Assembly (NCBI GenBank): GCA_016712275.1
Contig: JADJRI010000028.1
Location: 1 to 64,000 of the forward strand
Length of the DNA: 64,000 bases
Direction: 5' to 3'
Source of the DNA: Planctomycetota bacterium
Lineage (GTDB): Bacteria; Planctomycetota; Phycisphaerae; UBA1845; UTPLA1
Shown: positions 55,401-64,000 of the stretch, one piece after another
Numbering within the stretch: position 1 is the stretch's first letter
Layout: every line of letters begins with the position of its first letter
Translations under genes and position numbers: made by a program
The notes under the pieces: model-generated
Seen by the model: only the letters and a program-made list of their open reading frames with translations
Databases searched by the model: none
Told to the model about the DNA's origin: nothing

Positions 55401-57271
55401 TCGCGCGGGCTCAGATGACGGACGCGCTGGCCATCACGTCCGCAAGCCTGGGCAACTGCACGAAGTCCGAGTGGGGCCTTGCCGAATTGGTCGATGGCTA
55501 CGAAAAACCCATCAAGAGCCAATATGTCATCGCGAAACCCAAACTGACGGATCGAACCGCCGTGGCCGACGATTCGGCGCGCAAAACGACCGAACGAAAG
55601 CCCGGCAAGCGGCGCTTCGGCCGGGATCGGTCGAACGACCGGAGAGAGCCGGCTGACATAGAGCCGGTCGAAGCTCCGGCCGAAGATTCATCGGATGCCG
55701 TTCCGCGCTGCGCGACGCGCGCTTTCCTCGCCGGTATTGCTTTGGAAGTCTATGACCTCAAGGGCGTCCTGCAGGACGTTCGGCAGGGCGATTATCTCCC
55801 CGAAGGCGATGAGGATCTGGTAAAGCGGTGTCGCAGCGCCGTCAGTAAGGCGGAGGAAAAATACTTTGACACTTATTTTGCCATGTGGAAGGGCGCCTAT
55901 GACCGGGCGGGCCTGCGGTTTGCATCACGTGTCAAGGGCAACAAGGACTGGGGCTCCATTCGAAACGACGTTCGTTCCTTCCGGCAAAACATCAAGGATG
56001 AGCTGGAGGGGCTGATCGCTTCGCTATTCGAAAATGTCGTCTGGCCCGAACGCGGATTGACCATGAGTGGCGACGATGCCCACTTGTTGCGCGAGGCGAG
56101 AAACAAGTCGTGGAAGGAAACGCGATTCGTCGCCGCCATAATGGATGCGCCGGAGCGCGGCGCCGAAAAACCCTGGAGCGACATGGCCCGCGACATCGGC
56201 AAGGGCTGGGATGCCTTTGCCGCGGCAGTCGGCTCCTATGAGGACCTGCCCAGCGACTACTCCAATGAAATGCTCCCGCCGGTGAAGCCCATGGTCTGGC
56301 GAATTGTGGATGAGGTCATTCAGCGCAAGCTGGACGATCTGAAATTCATGCGCGACATGCTCGAAATCGTGCAGGATTGCCAGAATGCCGCCGATGGCGA
56401 AGTGCATCGCCGGCTGATTGCTTTGCAGGATGGCTTCTCATTCAAGATGGAGACGCTTCCCTACGAGTCGCCGGATTTCACCGGCAAGGTCATCGATGCC
56501 GGAAAGTTCTCCCTCTTTCTGCGGAACATTCGAACGGCCAAGACCGTTCTCGAGCCCCTCGATCGCGATCTTCCGAATTATGCACTGCGAAACCGATTGT
56601 ATTTTGCATGTGCCCAATGGGAAAAGTTCATCAAGCCGAATGACAAGCCGGCTTTCAGCGAACCGCTGTCGATAACCATCAAGTATGATCCCAGTTACAA
56701 ATCCAATACCCACCTGAAGCGGCGCTGGATCGACGCGGCAAATGCCTCGGAATGGAAAGGCAACAAGCCCGATACGAATCCCCCCAACATGTTCGATGAC
56801 GCTCAGTTCCTGATTGGTTTGCGCCCCGATACCGAAACAGGCGGCGAAATGATTGCCGTTTCGGTGGAAGGCAGTCAGGGGGTAAGATGCAAGTGGGACT
56901 GGCCAACGGGCTCCACGACGTATTCCAAAGCGAAGATTCAGCTTCACGCAAGCGGTGAGCGCAGCAATGTCAACGTTAAGGACATGTCATCCGCTGAATT
57001 GGGACAGGTCGATCGGCTGCTACTCCCCGCGGTGTTGGAACAGATGGGTTTCCCCGAGGACAATGAGCGAACCGAATGGAGCATCGCGCTCGGGTGGGAT
57101 CTCCTGCGAATGTACGAAGCGCGCGGCGATTCACTCTCGGCCGGCGAGATTCGCTCACTCAAACCCGAGGATCGGGTGGTCGGGACGATGTTTGTCTTGA
57201 AGCTCGATCGGAATCTTCCGCCGGCCATTGAATGCCTGAAGCCGGCACCGTCCACATCGTCTCCTCAATAG
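52406..57271 (+). CDS. tssM: T6SS membrane-complex protein TssM (IcmF/VasK), three frameshifts
   Basis: About 1,620 residues. The ATG at 52406 opens FKKLLAGYKSLPPEIRIVLAM; the next frame gives a TM helix (VVGVMFLLAGVSFLAVKLF), the next ANKLGGDLARQ and the Walker A GDSGCGKTK (about residue 132), followed by VDMAGRL. The last frame (from about 53415) runs to the stop with a further TM (TASIVVTVVVLASLAYGF) and a very long periplasmic part ending near LGWDLLRMYEARGDS. The shifts, each a one-base loss, lie near 52525, 52620 and 53410. TssM spans the inner membrane and binds TssJ. It is longer than the usual 1,100-1,300 residues. The Walker A looks intact. Confidence 0.92.
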
Positions 57272-57344
57272 CAGGGCGGTCCGGACGGGGTTTGTCGTAT
57301 TGTGTGCCGTGTGTTTGTCAGTTTGACTGAAGTAGGTGGCAATC

Positions 57345-58390
57345 ATGGGTTGGACAGACCTCTTCAAATCGAAGAAGTCGGTGGACCTGAAGCCGGATGC
57401 CCGGATTCGGTGGTTCGGCAAGTTGCCGACGTATGCGGATTACTACACATTCCCAACCGATGTCGAATGGGCCACCGAATTCAATGAATGGGTGCTCAAG
57501 GGATATGAGGTTTACCACACCCGCCAGAATTCGCAGACAGGTTCGCCCGGCGATAACCATCGATCGACCGGCGAGCGACTTCCCTTGGCAGGCTGTGTGC
57601 TTCGACTGCCCAAATCCGGCATGACCGCGTTTGCTTCGATTCAGGACTATGGCGGCGACATGCGCGGCCGTCACTTTCCAATTTGCTTTTATTCGGCGTT
57701 TCCAAGCGGCCCTTGGCCGGCGCCGGAGAGCAATTCAATATGGCCGGCACTGGGCCTGGTCGAAACGTTGATGAACCTTCGCGAGGAAATCCTGAAGCTC
57801 TTTCGATCGCCCGGCCGGTTTGAATCTCGATTTGGTGATCGCGAAGTTGATTTCAGCGGACTGAGCGAGAACAAAACTGATGACTCGTGGCGCGCACGGC
57901 TCGCACCATGGTCTTCGCGGAGTGGTTTGATGCCGTAAAGCCAGCACTAAAGTTCGACGACGCGGCGGCCTGGTGCGGCGCCATTGAAAAATGGGGCAAG
58001 GGAATCAAAACGCATGATTCTGATTCATTCGAGCCAACATTTCGCTTTCCGCTTGCCTTGAATATGCCGATCGATCCGCAGATCGCCGGCTGGATTCGAT
58101 GGCTGGAGCGCAAGATGAATTTGAAGGAGCGTTTTTTGTCGCTCCTGTTTACCACCGGTGGGAAAAACGATGTCGGGTATTTTACGGTCATTGCCCGCCC
58201 TTTGGTTTCAGAGGATTTCCTGCTGATCACGGCGCAGGCCGGCAATTTGTCGTACCTCGATGATCTGACCGCCATTTCGCCGCAGGACGCGCCCGAATGG
58301 AACGCCACCTGCTTCATGGGAGTCGTTTGTGGACGAGGGTTGATTGGTCGGGTCGTCGTGATAATGGAGTGCGCGCCCGGCAGTGCTTGA
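57345..58390 (+). CDS. tagF: TagF-like T6SS accessory protein (frameshifted)
   Basis: About 348 residues. The family motif RWFGKLPTYADY lies near the N-terminus (residues 24-35), followed by an SRF/ASF-like region (GCVLRLPKSGMTAFASI, RGRHFPICFYSAFP). A one-base loss near 57885 joins DSWRAR to MVFAEWFDAVKPALKFDDAAAW. TagF proteins act after assembly to restrain T6SS firing and often work with a kinase/phosphatase pair. In the frame used here the end is ECAPGSA at 58390. Another frame reads on through RQCLTSGLAPLMSVELMLAR to 58488 and may be the true C-terminus. The ATG at 57345 is preceded by AGGTGG. Confidence 0.75.
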
Positions 58391-58640
58391 CATCGGGTCT
58401 AGCGCCGCTAATGTCAGTGGAGTTGATGTTGGCGAGACAGGATCCATCAATAATCGCCATCGGCCGCACTTCTGAAAGTCGCCTTTGACGAATCAATTTT
58501 GGATATGCGCTTCGGAATCGTATATGCCGCAGCGGATTTCGTTGTAATGGCCAGTATGTTTCTGATTGGTGAGGTTCGCATGGATGCGAGCATCAAGAGT
58601 TGCGACCTTCACCGAATGCCGCGGCATGTAGGGAGTCGCC
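58391..58640. other. Gap between tagF and tssA
   Basis: 250 bases. The first 98 may belong to tagF in another frame (stop at 58488). The rest has no supported gene. A good ribosome binding site (GGGAG, about 58630) serves tssA. Confidence 0.4.
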
Positions 58641-60206
58641 ATGTCTAACTTCGACGAAGCCTCCATACTCGCGCTCGCGACCGAGCCCATTGCCGGCGCG
58701 GCCGCCACCGGCATCGATGCCGCCGATGATGAAAACTACATTCTTGTTCTCTCCGAACTGAATCGCATCGGTCGAATCGAAGGTGACCCGCCGAATTGGT
58801 TTAACATTGTTCAAGGCGCGACCAACGTTCTTCAAAGAAAATCGAAGGATGTTGAAATGGCCGCGGCCATGGGATACGCACTTTTTAAGCTGCATGGGTA
58901 CACCGGGCTCGCCGGCGCGCTAAAATTGCTGACCGATTTGTGCACGAACTTCTGGGACGGCCTGTTTCCCGAAAGACCCCGAAGGCGAAAAGCCAGAATC
59001 GAATCGCTCACCGAAGCCATGGTTGAAGGCGGCTGGTTTAAGGAGTCGCCGCCCAAACCAAACGAATTCGACGCCGTCGATTCATGCGTCGCTCGAATCG
59101 GCGAATTAACGACTGTCATCACCGAGAAAATGGCGGACGACCCGCCTGACTTCAGCAAATGCACCCGGGCGTTGAAGGAGCTTGCCGCCAAACGCCCGAA
59201 GCCTGCCGAAGCCGCGGCACCCGCCGCATCGGCCTCGCCCGCCGGGGGCGGAGGAGGCGGCGAACCATTGCCGCCCGTCGGCGAGCCGGCCAACACCAAC
59301 GCGGCGGAAAGTCAAATCCTGACGATTTGCACCTACATCAGAAAGGCCGAACCGACCAATCCGCTGCCTTACGCCATCGTCCGGCTGACGAAATGGGCCA
59401 TGATGAGCCTGCCGACGTCGGATGATGCGAAGTATCAGATTCCCCCTCCGGAAGCCACGGTGATCGATGCGGCTCAGCACCAGGCGGCCAACGGAATGTG
59501 GGACTACCTGCTGAATTCCGCCGAAAGCGCGTTTCGTACGCAGGACCCCCTGTGGCTTGATTTGCAGCGATATTCATGCATGGCCATGGCCGGGTTGGGC
59601 CCGCAATATGAAAACGCACGTCAGTCGATCATGACGATCACCGGCGGATTGGTCCGCAAGTTGGGATCGGGCCTCTTCGAGCTCCGATTTAGGAGCGGCA
59701 CACCTTTGTGCGGCGGCGATACCAAGATGTGGATCGAATCTGAAGTTGCATCGGCCGGTTCGGGCGGCGGCGGTGGCGGCGGCGCAGGTCAAAGCAACGG
59801 AAAGTTGACCGAAGCATCCGATACCGCGCGAAAGCTGGCGGGTTCTGGTAAACTGAAAGAGGCCGTGGCAGCGCTTCAGGAAGGGCTGTCCGTATGCACT
59901 CAGCGACGCGATCGATTCTTGTGGCGATTACGAATCGCGCAATTGTGTTTCGACGCGCAGCGGATACAGTTAGCGTTGCCGCTGCTTGAAGAATGTTGTG
60001 AAGATGTAAAACGGCATCGCATCGATGAGTGGGAGCCGTCTGTGGCCGTCGAAGCGGCACAAACGCTCTATCGATGTCGCAAGGCCCATGCCGTTCTGAT
60101 GAAGGATCCTGCACCGGAGCTCGTGCCCGGTGTTCGTGAGAGTTTTGCGTGGCTGTGCCAGCTGGACCCATCGGCGGCCCTGGCAGTTGAGCCGAGTGGT
60201 AAATGA
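58641..60206 (+). CDS. tssA: T6SS cap protein TssA
   Basis: A 521-residue protein. The N-terminal ImpA_N domain is seen in DENYILVLSELNRIGRIEGD and LTDLCTNFWDGLFPERPRRR. A long Ala/Pro/Gly linker (about residues 185-215) follows. The central and C-terminal domains (PYAIVRLTKWAMMSLPTSDD, QDPLWLDLQRYSCMAM; then KLKEAVAALQEGLSVCTQRR) resemble VasJ-type TssA with helical repeats. TssA caps the growing sheath and recruits TssB/C. A second Gly-rich linker lies at about 375. Intact; the ATG at 58641 has GGGAG upstream. Confidence 0.92.
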   Translation: MSNFDEASILALATEPIAGAAATGIDAADDENYILVLSELNRIGRIEGDPPNWFNIVQGATNVLQRKSKDVEMAAAMGYALFKLHGYTGLAGALKLLTDLCTNFWDGLFPERPRRRKARIESLTEAMVEGGWFKESPPKPNEFDAVDSCVARIGELTTVITEKMADDPPDFSKCTRALKELAAKRPKPAEAAAPAASASPAGGGGGGEPLPPVGEPANTNAAESQILTICTYIRKAEPTNPLPYAIVRLTKWAMMSLPTSDDAKYQIPPPEATVIDAAQHQAANGMWDYLLNSAESAFRTQDPLWLDLQRYSCMAMAGLGPQYENARQSIMTITGGLVRKLGSGLFELRFRSGTPLCGGDTKMWIESEVASAGSGGGGGGGAGQSNGKLTEASDTARKLAGSGKLKEAVAALQEGLSVCTQRRDRFLWRLRIAQLCFDAQRIQLALPLLEECCEDVKRHRIDEWEPSVAVEAAQTLYRCRKAHAVLMKDPAPELVPGVRESFAWLCQLDPSAALAVEPSGK

Positions 60207-60242
60207 TCATGTTGTTGCGACAGTCGCAGAGGGAGTCCGCGT

Positions 60243-60734
60243 ATGGCAAAAGGACCGTCGAAAGCGCGTGAATCGCGTGTGAATATCGTAATTTCCGACC
60301 GCCTGCGCGGCGGCGCGGAGCCCGAGTTGCCGTTCCGCATGCTTGTCATGGGCGATTACACGCTCAAGCAGGACAAGCGCCCGGTCGAGGCACGGCAGCC
60401 GCTCGACATCAACAAATCGAATTTCGATTCGGTGATGCAGAGTTTCAATTTGTCGATGGACTTGACGGTTCCCGATCAGATCAGCGGTGTCGGCGAAATG
60501 CCGGTCTCGTTGAAGTTCGGTACGCTCAAGGACTTTCGCCCCGAATCAATTGCAAGGCAGGTTCCCCAACTGAAAAACCTGCTCGAGCTGCGCGAGGCCA
60601 TCAAGGCGTTGCGTCCGGTCATGGGCGACAAGGCCAAGGTTCAAAAACTCATGGAAACCATCAAGGATCCCGCGACCCGCGAGCAAATCATGAAGCTCAT
60701 TGGTCAGGGCGAAGGCCAGGCGCCTGCGAGCTGA
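60243..60734 (+). CDS. tssB: T6SS contractile sheath small subunit TssB
   Basis: A 163-residue protein that forms the sheath with TssC. Conserved features include RVNIVISDRL, ELPFRMLVMGDYTL, SNFDSVMQSFNLSM and VSLKFGTLKDFRPESIARQVPQ, followed by the C-terminal helix LKNLLELREAIKAL. Intact; cytoplasmic. GAGGGAGTCC lies before the ATG at 60243. 36 bases after tssA and 86 before tssC. Confidence 0.97.
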   Translation: MAKGPSKARESRVNIVISDRLRGGAEPELPFRMLVMGDYTLKQDKRPVEARQPLDINKSNFDSVMQSFNLSMDLTVPDQISGVGEMPVSLKFGTLKDFRPESIARQVPQLKNLLELREAIKALRPVMGDKAKVQKLMETIKDPATREQIMKLIGQGEGQAPAS

Positions 60735-60820
60735 ATCGCCGAAGCGGTTTGTTTCGAGTGAGCGTGAAGGATTTCGAATATTGACGCATAAGACATGCGC
60801 GGATTCGTGGAGGATAGACA

Positions 60821-62308
60821 ATGGCAGATGCACCCCAAGCACAGGCCGCCGGCGCGGCAGAAACGGTCGATACCACCGCGGTAGACGCGTTGATCGATCA
60901 ACTTGATCTGGATCACGAGTATCAAGACCTTTACCGAAAGGGTCTCGCGGGCATTGTTCAGAAGGCCGCCGGGCTCGACCTGAACAAGTTCACCATCAAC
61001 AAGCAGGTTGTTGACGATTTCATTTCCGAGATCGATCAGCAACTGAGTTCCCAGGTCAACGCGATCTTGCACAACGAGCAATTCCAAAAGCTCGAGTCGT
61101 CCTGGCGAAGTCTCTGGTATCTCGTCGACAACACGGAATTTCGCCAGAACATCCGCATTGAGGTGCTCAACGCCTCCAAGAACGACCTCCTGGAGGATTT
61201 CCAGGATTGCAAGGACTGGCACAAGTCCGGCCTGTTCAAAACCGTCTATCGCGATCAATACAACACATTCGGCGGAAAGCCCTATGGTTTAATGGTCGGA
61301 AATTTCGATTTTGACAATCGCAATCCCGAAGTCGAACTTCTGAGCGAGATTTCGCGCGTCGCGGCCGTCGCCAAGTGCCCGTTCATTGGCGCAGTCGGCT
61401 CGACCATGTTCGGCAAGAAGGAAAACTCCTTCGTCGGTCTGCCGCGCATGGCGGAAATGTACGAAATCTTCGAGCAGCCGCAGTACACCAAGTGGAACGC
61501 CTTCCGCGATTCCGACGATGCCCGATACATCAGCCTGGCCATGCCGCGGTTCCTGCTTCGCAAGCCCTACACCATTGAAGATCAAGACGTAAAAGACTTT
61601 ACCTTTGAGGAAGACGTGCGGGCAGAGCATCACGATCGGTATCTCTGGGGCAACGCCGCATTTGCGCTGGCGGGCCGCATGACCGAGAGTTTTGCGAAAT
61701 ACGGCTGGTACAACAGCATGGTCGGTCCGAACAGCGGAGGCGCGGTGCCCAATCTTCCGCTACATCAATACGAGGCGACCGGTCAGGTCCAGACCAAGAT
61801 TCCGACCGAAACCCTCATTTCAGAAGATATGGACGTGGATTTGTGCAACTTCGGTTTCACGCCATTGGTCATGCGCAAGGGCAGCGACAACGCCGCCTTC
61901 TTCGACGCTCCGTCAGTGCGCCGCGTACCGAAGTTCCCGGACACGGCCGAAGGCAAGGAGGACGAAACACGGTTCCGGCTCGGTTCGGCCATGCCATACC
62001 TGATGATTCAGTGTCGCATCGCCCACTTCATGAAGGTCATCTGGCGCGAGAACATGGGTCGCGTCATGGATGCCCAGAAGATGACCGACGAAATCGAAAA
62101 GTGGCTCAAGCAGTATTGCCGCCAGGGTTCGCTGGACGACGAATTGGTTGCCAAGTATCCGCTGAAGGAAATCGCGGTAACGGCGACGCCCGTTCCCGGC
62201 AAGCCCGGCATGTTCAAGTCGGAAGTGCAGATGATTCCGCACTTCAAACTGAAGGGCGTCGAGATTCAGTTGTCGATGGTGGGGCAGTTCGACCCGCCGC
62301 CGGCCTGA
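60821..62308 (+). CDS. tssC: T6SS contractile sheath large subunit TssC
   Basis: A 495-residue sheath protein. FQKLESSWRSLWYLVDNTE, VELLSEISRVAAVAKCPFIG, NAFRDSDDARYISLAMPRFLLR, the central GNAAFALAGRMTESFAKYGW and the C-terminal FKLKGVEIQLSMVGQFDPP are diagnostic. The helix that ClpV or other unfoldases grip in TssB/C is not separately recognisable, and no tssH (ClpV) lies in the window. GGAGG precedes the ATG at 60821. Intact. Confidence 0.97.
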   Translation: MADAPQAQAAGAAETVDTTAVDALIDQLDLDHEYQDLYRKGLAGIVQKAAGLDLNKFTINKQVVDDFISEIDQQLSSQVNAILHNEQFQKLESSWRSLWYLVDNTEFRQNIRIEVLNASKNDLLEDFQDCKDWHKSGLFKTVYRDQYNTFGGKPYGLMVGNFDFDNRNPEVELLSEISRVAAVAKCPFIGAVGSTMFGKKENSFVGLPRMAEMYEIFEQPQYTKWNAFRDSDDARYISLAMPRFLLRKPYTIEDQDVKDFTFEEDVRAEHHDRYLWGNAAFALAGRMTESFAKYGWYNSMVGPNSGGAVPNLPLHQYEATGQVQTKIPTETLISEDMDVDLCNFGFTPLVMRKGSDNAAFFDAPSVRRVPKFPDTAEGKEDETRFRLGSAMPYLMIQCRIAHFMKVIWRENMGRVMDAQKMTDEIEKWLKQYCRQGSLDDELVAKYPLKEIAVTATPVPGKPGMFKSEVQMIPHFKLKGVEIQLSMVGQFDPPPA

Positions 62309-62590
62309 TGGAGTTTGCAGAAGGAGAAATACAGCGGAAATTTTCAACTGCTCCGTTTCTCAGAGATAAAAAAAGCCATTTCCACGGTTTTTACGTCTCA
62401 TAGTACGGAGTCATGGGCTATGTTTATGCGTGCCGGTTGAGAGGGTCGCCCGGCTATGTTTTGCGGCCCGTTTCAGACAGTTGTTCGTTGAGGAAAAGGA
62501 CAGGCGAGGTTCGGCCTTTGCGTGTCGAAGTCCGGAATCCCGCGTGGTGTTTCCGGCGAATAGCACCGTCAATTAGAGGGAGATCGAGTC
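62309..62590. other. Gap between tssC and hcp
   Basis: 282 bases with no supported gene. A GAGAAATAC/CCGTTTCTC-like partial stem at about 62323-62370 and a short A-tract (62369-62375) are visible but weak. The gap may hold an internal promoter for hcp, which is usually more strongly expressed than its neighbours; no consensus recognised. Confidence 0.4.
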
Positions 62591-63067
62591 ATGCCAACAC
62601 CGTGTAATCTTTTTGTTGCGGAGTATCCGGGTTCATCTGAAAAGGACAACCGGGCGGATACGATCGACGTTTTCGAAATTGAGCATTATCTGCACCAGCC
62701 GATTCGGGAAGAAGACGGCATGCCTTCCGGCGTGCGCGTTCACAGCCCGCTTCGCGTGGTCTGCCAGATCGACAAGGCGACACCGGGCCTCCACAAGGCG
62801 CTTTGCACCGCCCAAAACCTGAAGTCGGCCCGCCTGGATTTCTACCGAATCGATCCAAAGAGTCGGCAGGAGCAGAAGTACTACACGATCACCCTGACAA
62901 ATGCCCGGGTGGTCGATATTCGGCCTTACATGCCCATGAGCTTCGTGCCGACCAACGAGCCTTATCGCCACATGGTCCAGTACAGCTTCACTTATGAAAG
63001 CATTGAGTGGAACTGGATGCCGGACAGTGCGGTTGAAATGGATGCCTGGCGCTCGCCGGGTGGTTGA
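62591..63067 (+). CDS. hcp: T6SS tube protein Hcp (TssD)
   Basis: A 158-residue protein of the Hcp family, forming hexameric rings stacked as the T6SS tube. CNLFVAEYPGSSEKDNRADTI and IDVFEIEHYLHQPIREEDG open the beta-barrel. HSPLRVVCQIDKATPGLHKAL, LDFYRIDPKSRQEQKYYTI and TLTNARVVDIRPYMP are the core strands, and YRHMVQYSFTYESIEWNW closes it. AGGGAG precedes the ATG at 62591. No C-terminal effector extension is present (evolved-Hcp type excluded). A strong terminator follows. Confidence 0.95.
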   Translation: MPTPCNLFVAEYPGSSEKDNRADTIDVFEIEHYLHQPIREEDGMPSGVRVHSPLRVVCQIDKATPGLHKALCTAQNLKSARLDFYRIDPKSRQEQKYYTITLTNARVVDIRPYMPMSFVPTNEPYRHMVQYSFTYESIEWNWMPDSAVEMDAWRSPGG

Positions 63068-63107
63068 TCGGCACACGGTGCTGGAATCGTCGGACGCATT
63101 CAGTCGC

Positions 63108-63154
63108 GCCATCGCGCACGCGCTTGGCGTGCGCGATGGCCGCTTTTGTTTTCG
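63108..63154 (+). terminator. Intrinsic terminator directly after hcp
   Basis: Perfect 14-base arms GCCATCGCGCACGC (63108-63121) and GCGTGCGCGATGGC (63127-63140), GCTTG loop, followed by CGCTTTTGTTTTC. It lies 40 bases after the hcp stop and inside the T6SS gene run. Confidence 0.92.
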
Positions 63155-63240
63155 ATTGTTCTGTGCCGAGGGTGCAACTGTCTTTCGCTAATGGTTAGAT
63201 GTCGCCGACCGGGTGATGTTGTCGTTGGAGCCGCGAGCAC

Positions 63241-63670
63241 ATGGGCCGCGAGAAAACGCTGCTTGAAAGATTGTCTGAAAGGGGGCTCGGGGGCGCGTGG
63301 CATTCAGACCGGCACCACCGTCGAGAATCTGGATGAGTTGCTCGAATCCGTACGCAAGAATCTCGGTCGTTTGCTCAATGCGCGGCAGGGTATGTGCGAA
63401 ACCGTCCCCGATTACGGCCTGCCGGCGCTGACGGATCTGACGATCGGCACGACGGATTACCTTCGAAAGCTGCTCGATAGCATTCGCGACACGATCGAGC
63501 GCTACGAGCCGCGTCTGCGAAGCGTTCGCGTTTCCCTTCGCGAGGAAGACAGTAGCAACACCAAGAAGGTGTTTCGCGTCGAGGGCATGCTGGTGTCGAA
63601 ATCGGGCGAGCACCGGGTCTGGTATGACACGGCGGTCCGTGCATCCGGGCGATTCGACATTGATGGTTAA
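63241..63670 (+). CDS. tssE: T6SS baseplate protein TssE (gp25-like), one frameshift
   Basis: About 142 residues. The ATG at 63241 reads MGREKTLLERLSE. An extra G in the G-run at 63281-63285 then breaks the frame; with four Gs it continues ERGSGARGIQTGTTVENL, then ESVRKNLGRLLNARQGMCET and VPDYGLPALTDLTIG, the gp25/TssE lysozyme-like-fold signature. A longer in-frame option starting at 63146 would cross the hcp terminator and is not convincing. TssE joins TssF/TssG/TssK in the baseplate wedge. Confidence 0.9.
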
Positions 63671-63714
63671 TCGGAATTGGAATTTGTTCCCAGTCGTGCA
63701 GCGAGAGCCTGATT

Positions 63715-64000
63715 GTGAAAAACACCTACTTTCAGGACGAGCTTCAATACCTGCGTGAAGTCGGTCCGGAATTCGCGAAGGTCAATCCCCAGATCGCGCG
63801 GATGCTCTCGCATCGCGGTTCCGATCCCGACGTTGAAAGACTGCTCGAAGGCGTCGCGCGTTCCTGTGCGGCCGAATTCGCGAAAAACTCGATGACGAGC
63901 TTCCCGAATTCACCGCCGATCTGATGTCGATGCTTTGGCCCCATTACCTGCGGCCGATCCCCTCGATGACAATACTCGAGTTGCTTCCCGAAATGGAGGG
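63715..64000 (+). CDS. tssF: T6SS baseplate protein TssF, 5' part (cut by window end; frameshifted)
   Basis: The start is the GTG at 63715, reading KNTYFQDELQYLREVGPEFA, PQIARMLSHRGSDPDVERLLEGVA, the classic TssF opening. One base is missing near 63857, after which FLCGRIREKLDDELPEFTADL and LWPHYLRPIPSMTI continue to the window end. Longest uninterrupted frame from the start is only 69 codons. TssG, VgrG and ClpV would be expected downstream but lie beyond this window. Confidence 0.92.

Noticed and set aside
1..64000. tRNA, rRNA, CRISPR array, insertion sequence or prophage
   Set aside because: None was recognised by eye on either strand; a covariance-model or repeat search could still reveal small RNA genes.

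Overview
The window is about 57% G+C and reads like a free-living, outer-membrane-bearing bacterium, most likely a planctomycete (Phycisphaerae-like). I infer this from several things together: a DUF2344/RNase E-G pair in which the RNase has a long basic N-terminal extension; many secreted or lipoprotein genes of unknown function, one with an Asn/Asp/Ser-rich tail; a giant CARDB/thrombospondin-3 protein ending in a Cys-Gly/TM/Arg-Lys sorting signal; a two-domain SppA with a Sec signal; and a PagL-like protein. No rRNA, tRNA, CRISPR array, insertion sequence or phage was recognised. The phylum assignment is inference, not a search result.

Layout. 1-5.2 kb: 3' end of PEP-protein phosphotransferase, DUF2344 protein, RNase E/G, lipoprotein. 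5.2-8.0 kb (minus): family-2 glycosyltransferase and CBS-domain cystathionine beta-synthase. 8.3-12.7 kb: a TatD-type hydrolase closely resembling EboB, then on the minus strand a nucleotide-pyrophosphatase-like protein and a TIM-barrel isomerase-like protein, together a partial Ebo-like set. 12.9-18 kb: SEC-C protein, GYF_2-AIM24 fusion, CvpA-like protein, TsaD and an S41 protease. 18-25.7 kb: conserved hypothetical, GT39-like membrane protein, HU, N/D-rich lipoprotein, PagL, membrane protein, then a kynurenine-pathway group (RidA/2-aminomuconate deaminase-like, KynB, KynA). 26.1-32.7 kb: secreted protein, SppA, secreted protein, small lipoprotein. 32.9-43.0 kb (minus): the giant secreted protein, a FecR-like secreted protein, a TPR plus beta-barrel outer-membrane protein, and two small exported proteins.

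43.3-64 kb is a type VI secretion system (T6SS). A divergently transcribed membrane pseudokinase with a C-terminal FGE/SUMF1-like domain faces a forward run: coiled-coil unknown, TssJ-like lipoprotein, TssK, TssL, TssM, TagF, TssA, TssB, TssC, Hcp, TssE, TssF (cut by the window end). A strong intrinsic terminator lies directly after hcp. Together these supply a trans-envelope complex (J/L/M), baseplate (K/E/F), sheath (B/C), cap (A), tube (Hcp) and two probable regulators (pseudokinase, TagF).

More than 20 genes or gene segments are split by single-base indels, nearly always at short homopolymers, in genes whose two halves join into one intact family member. This looks like uncorrected sequencing error, not biology. 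Frameshifted genes are therefore annotated as single genes, with each shift site noted.
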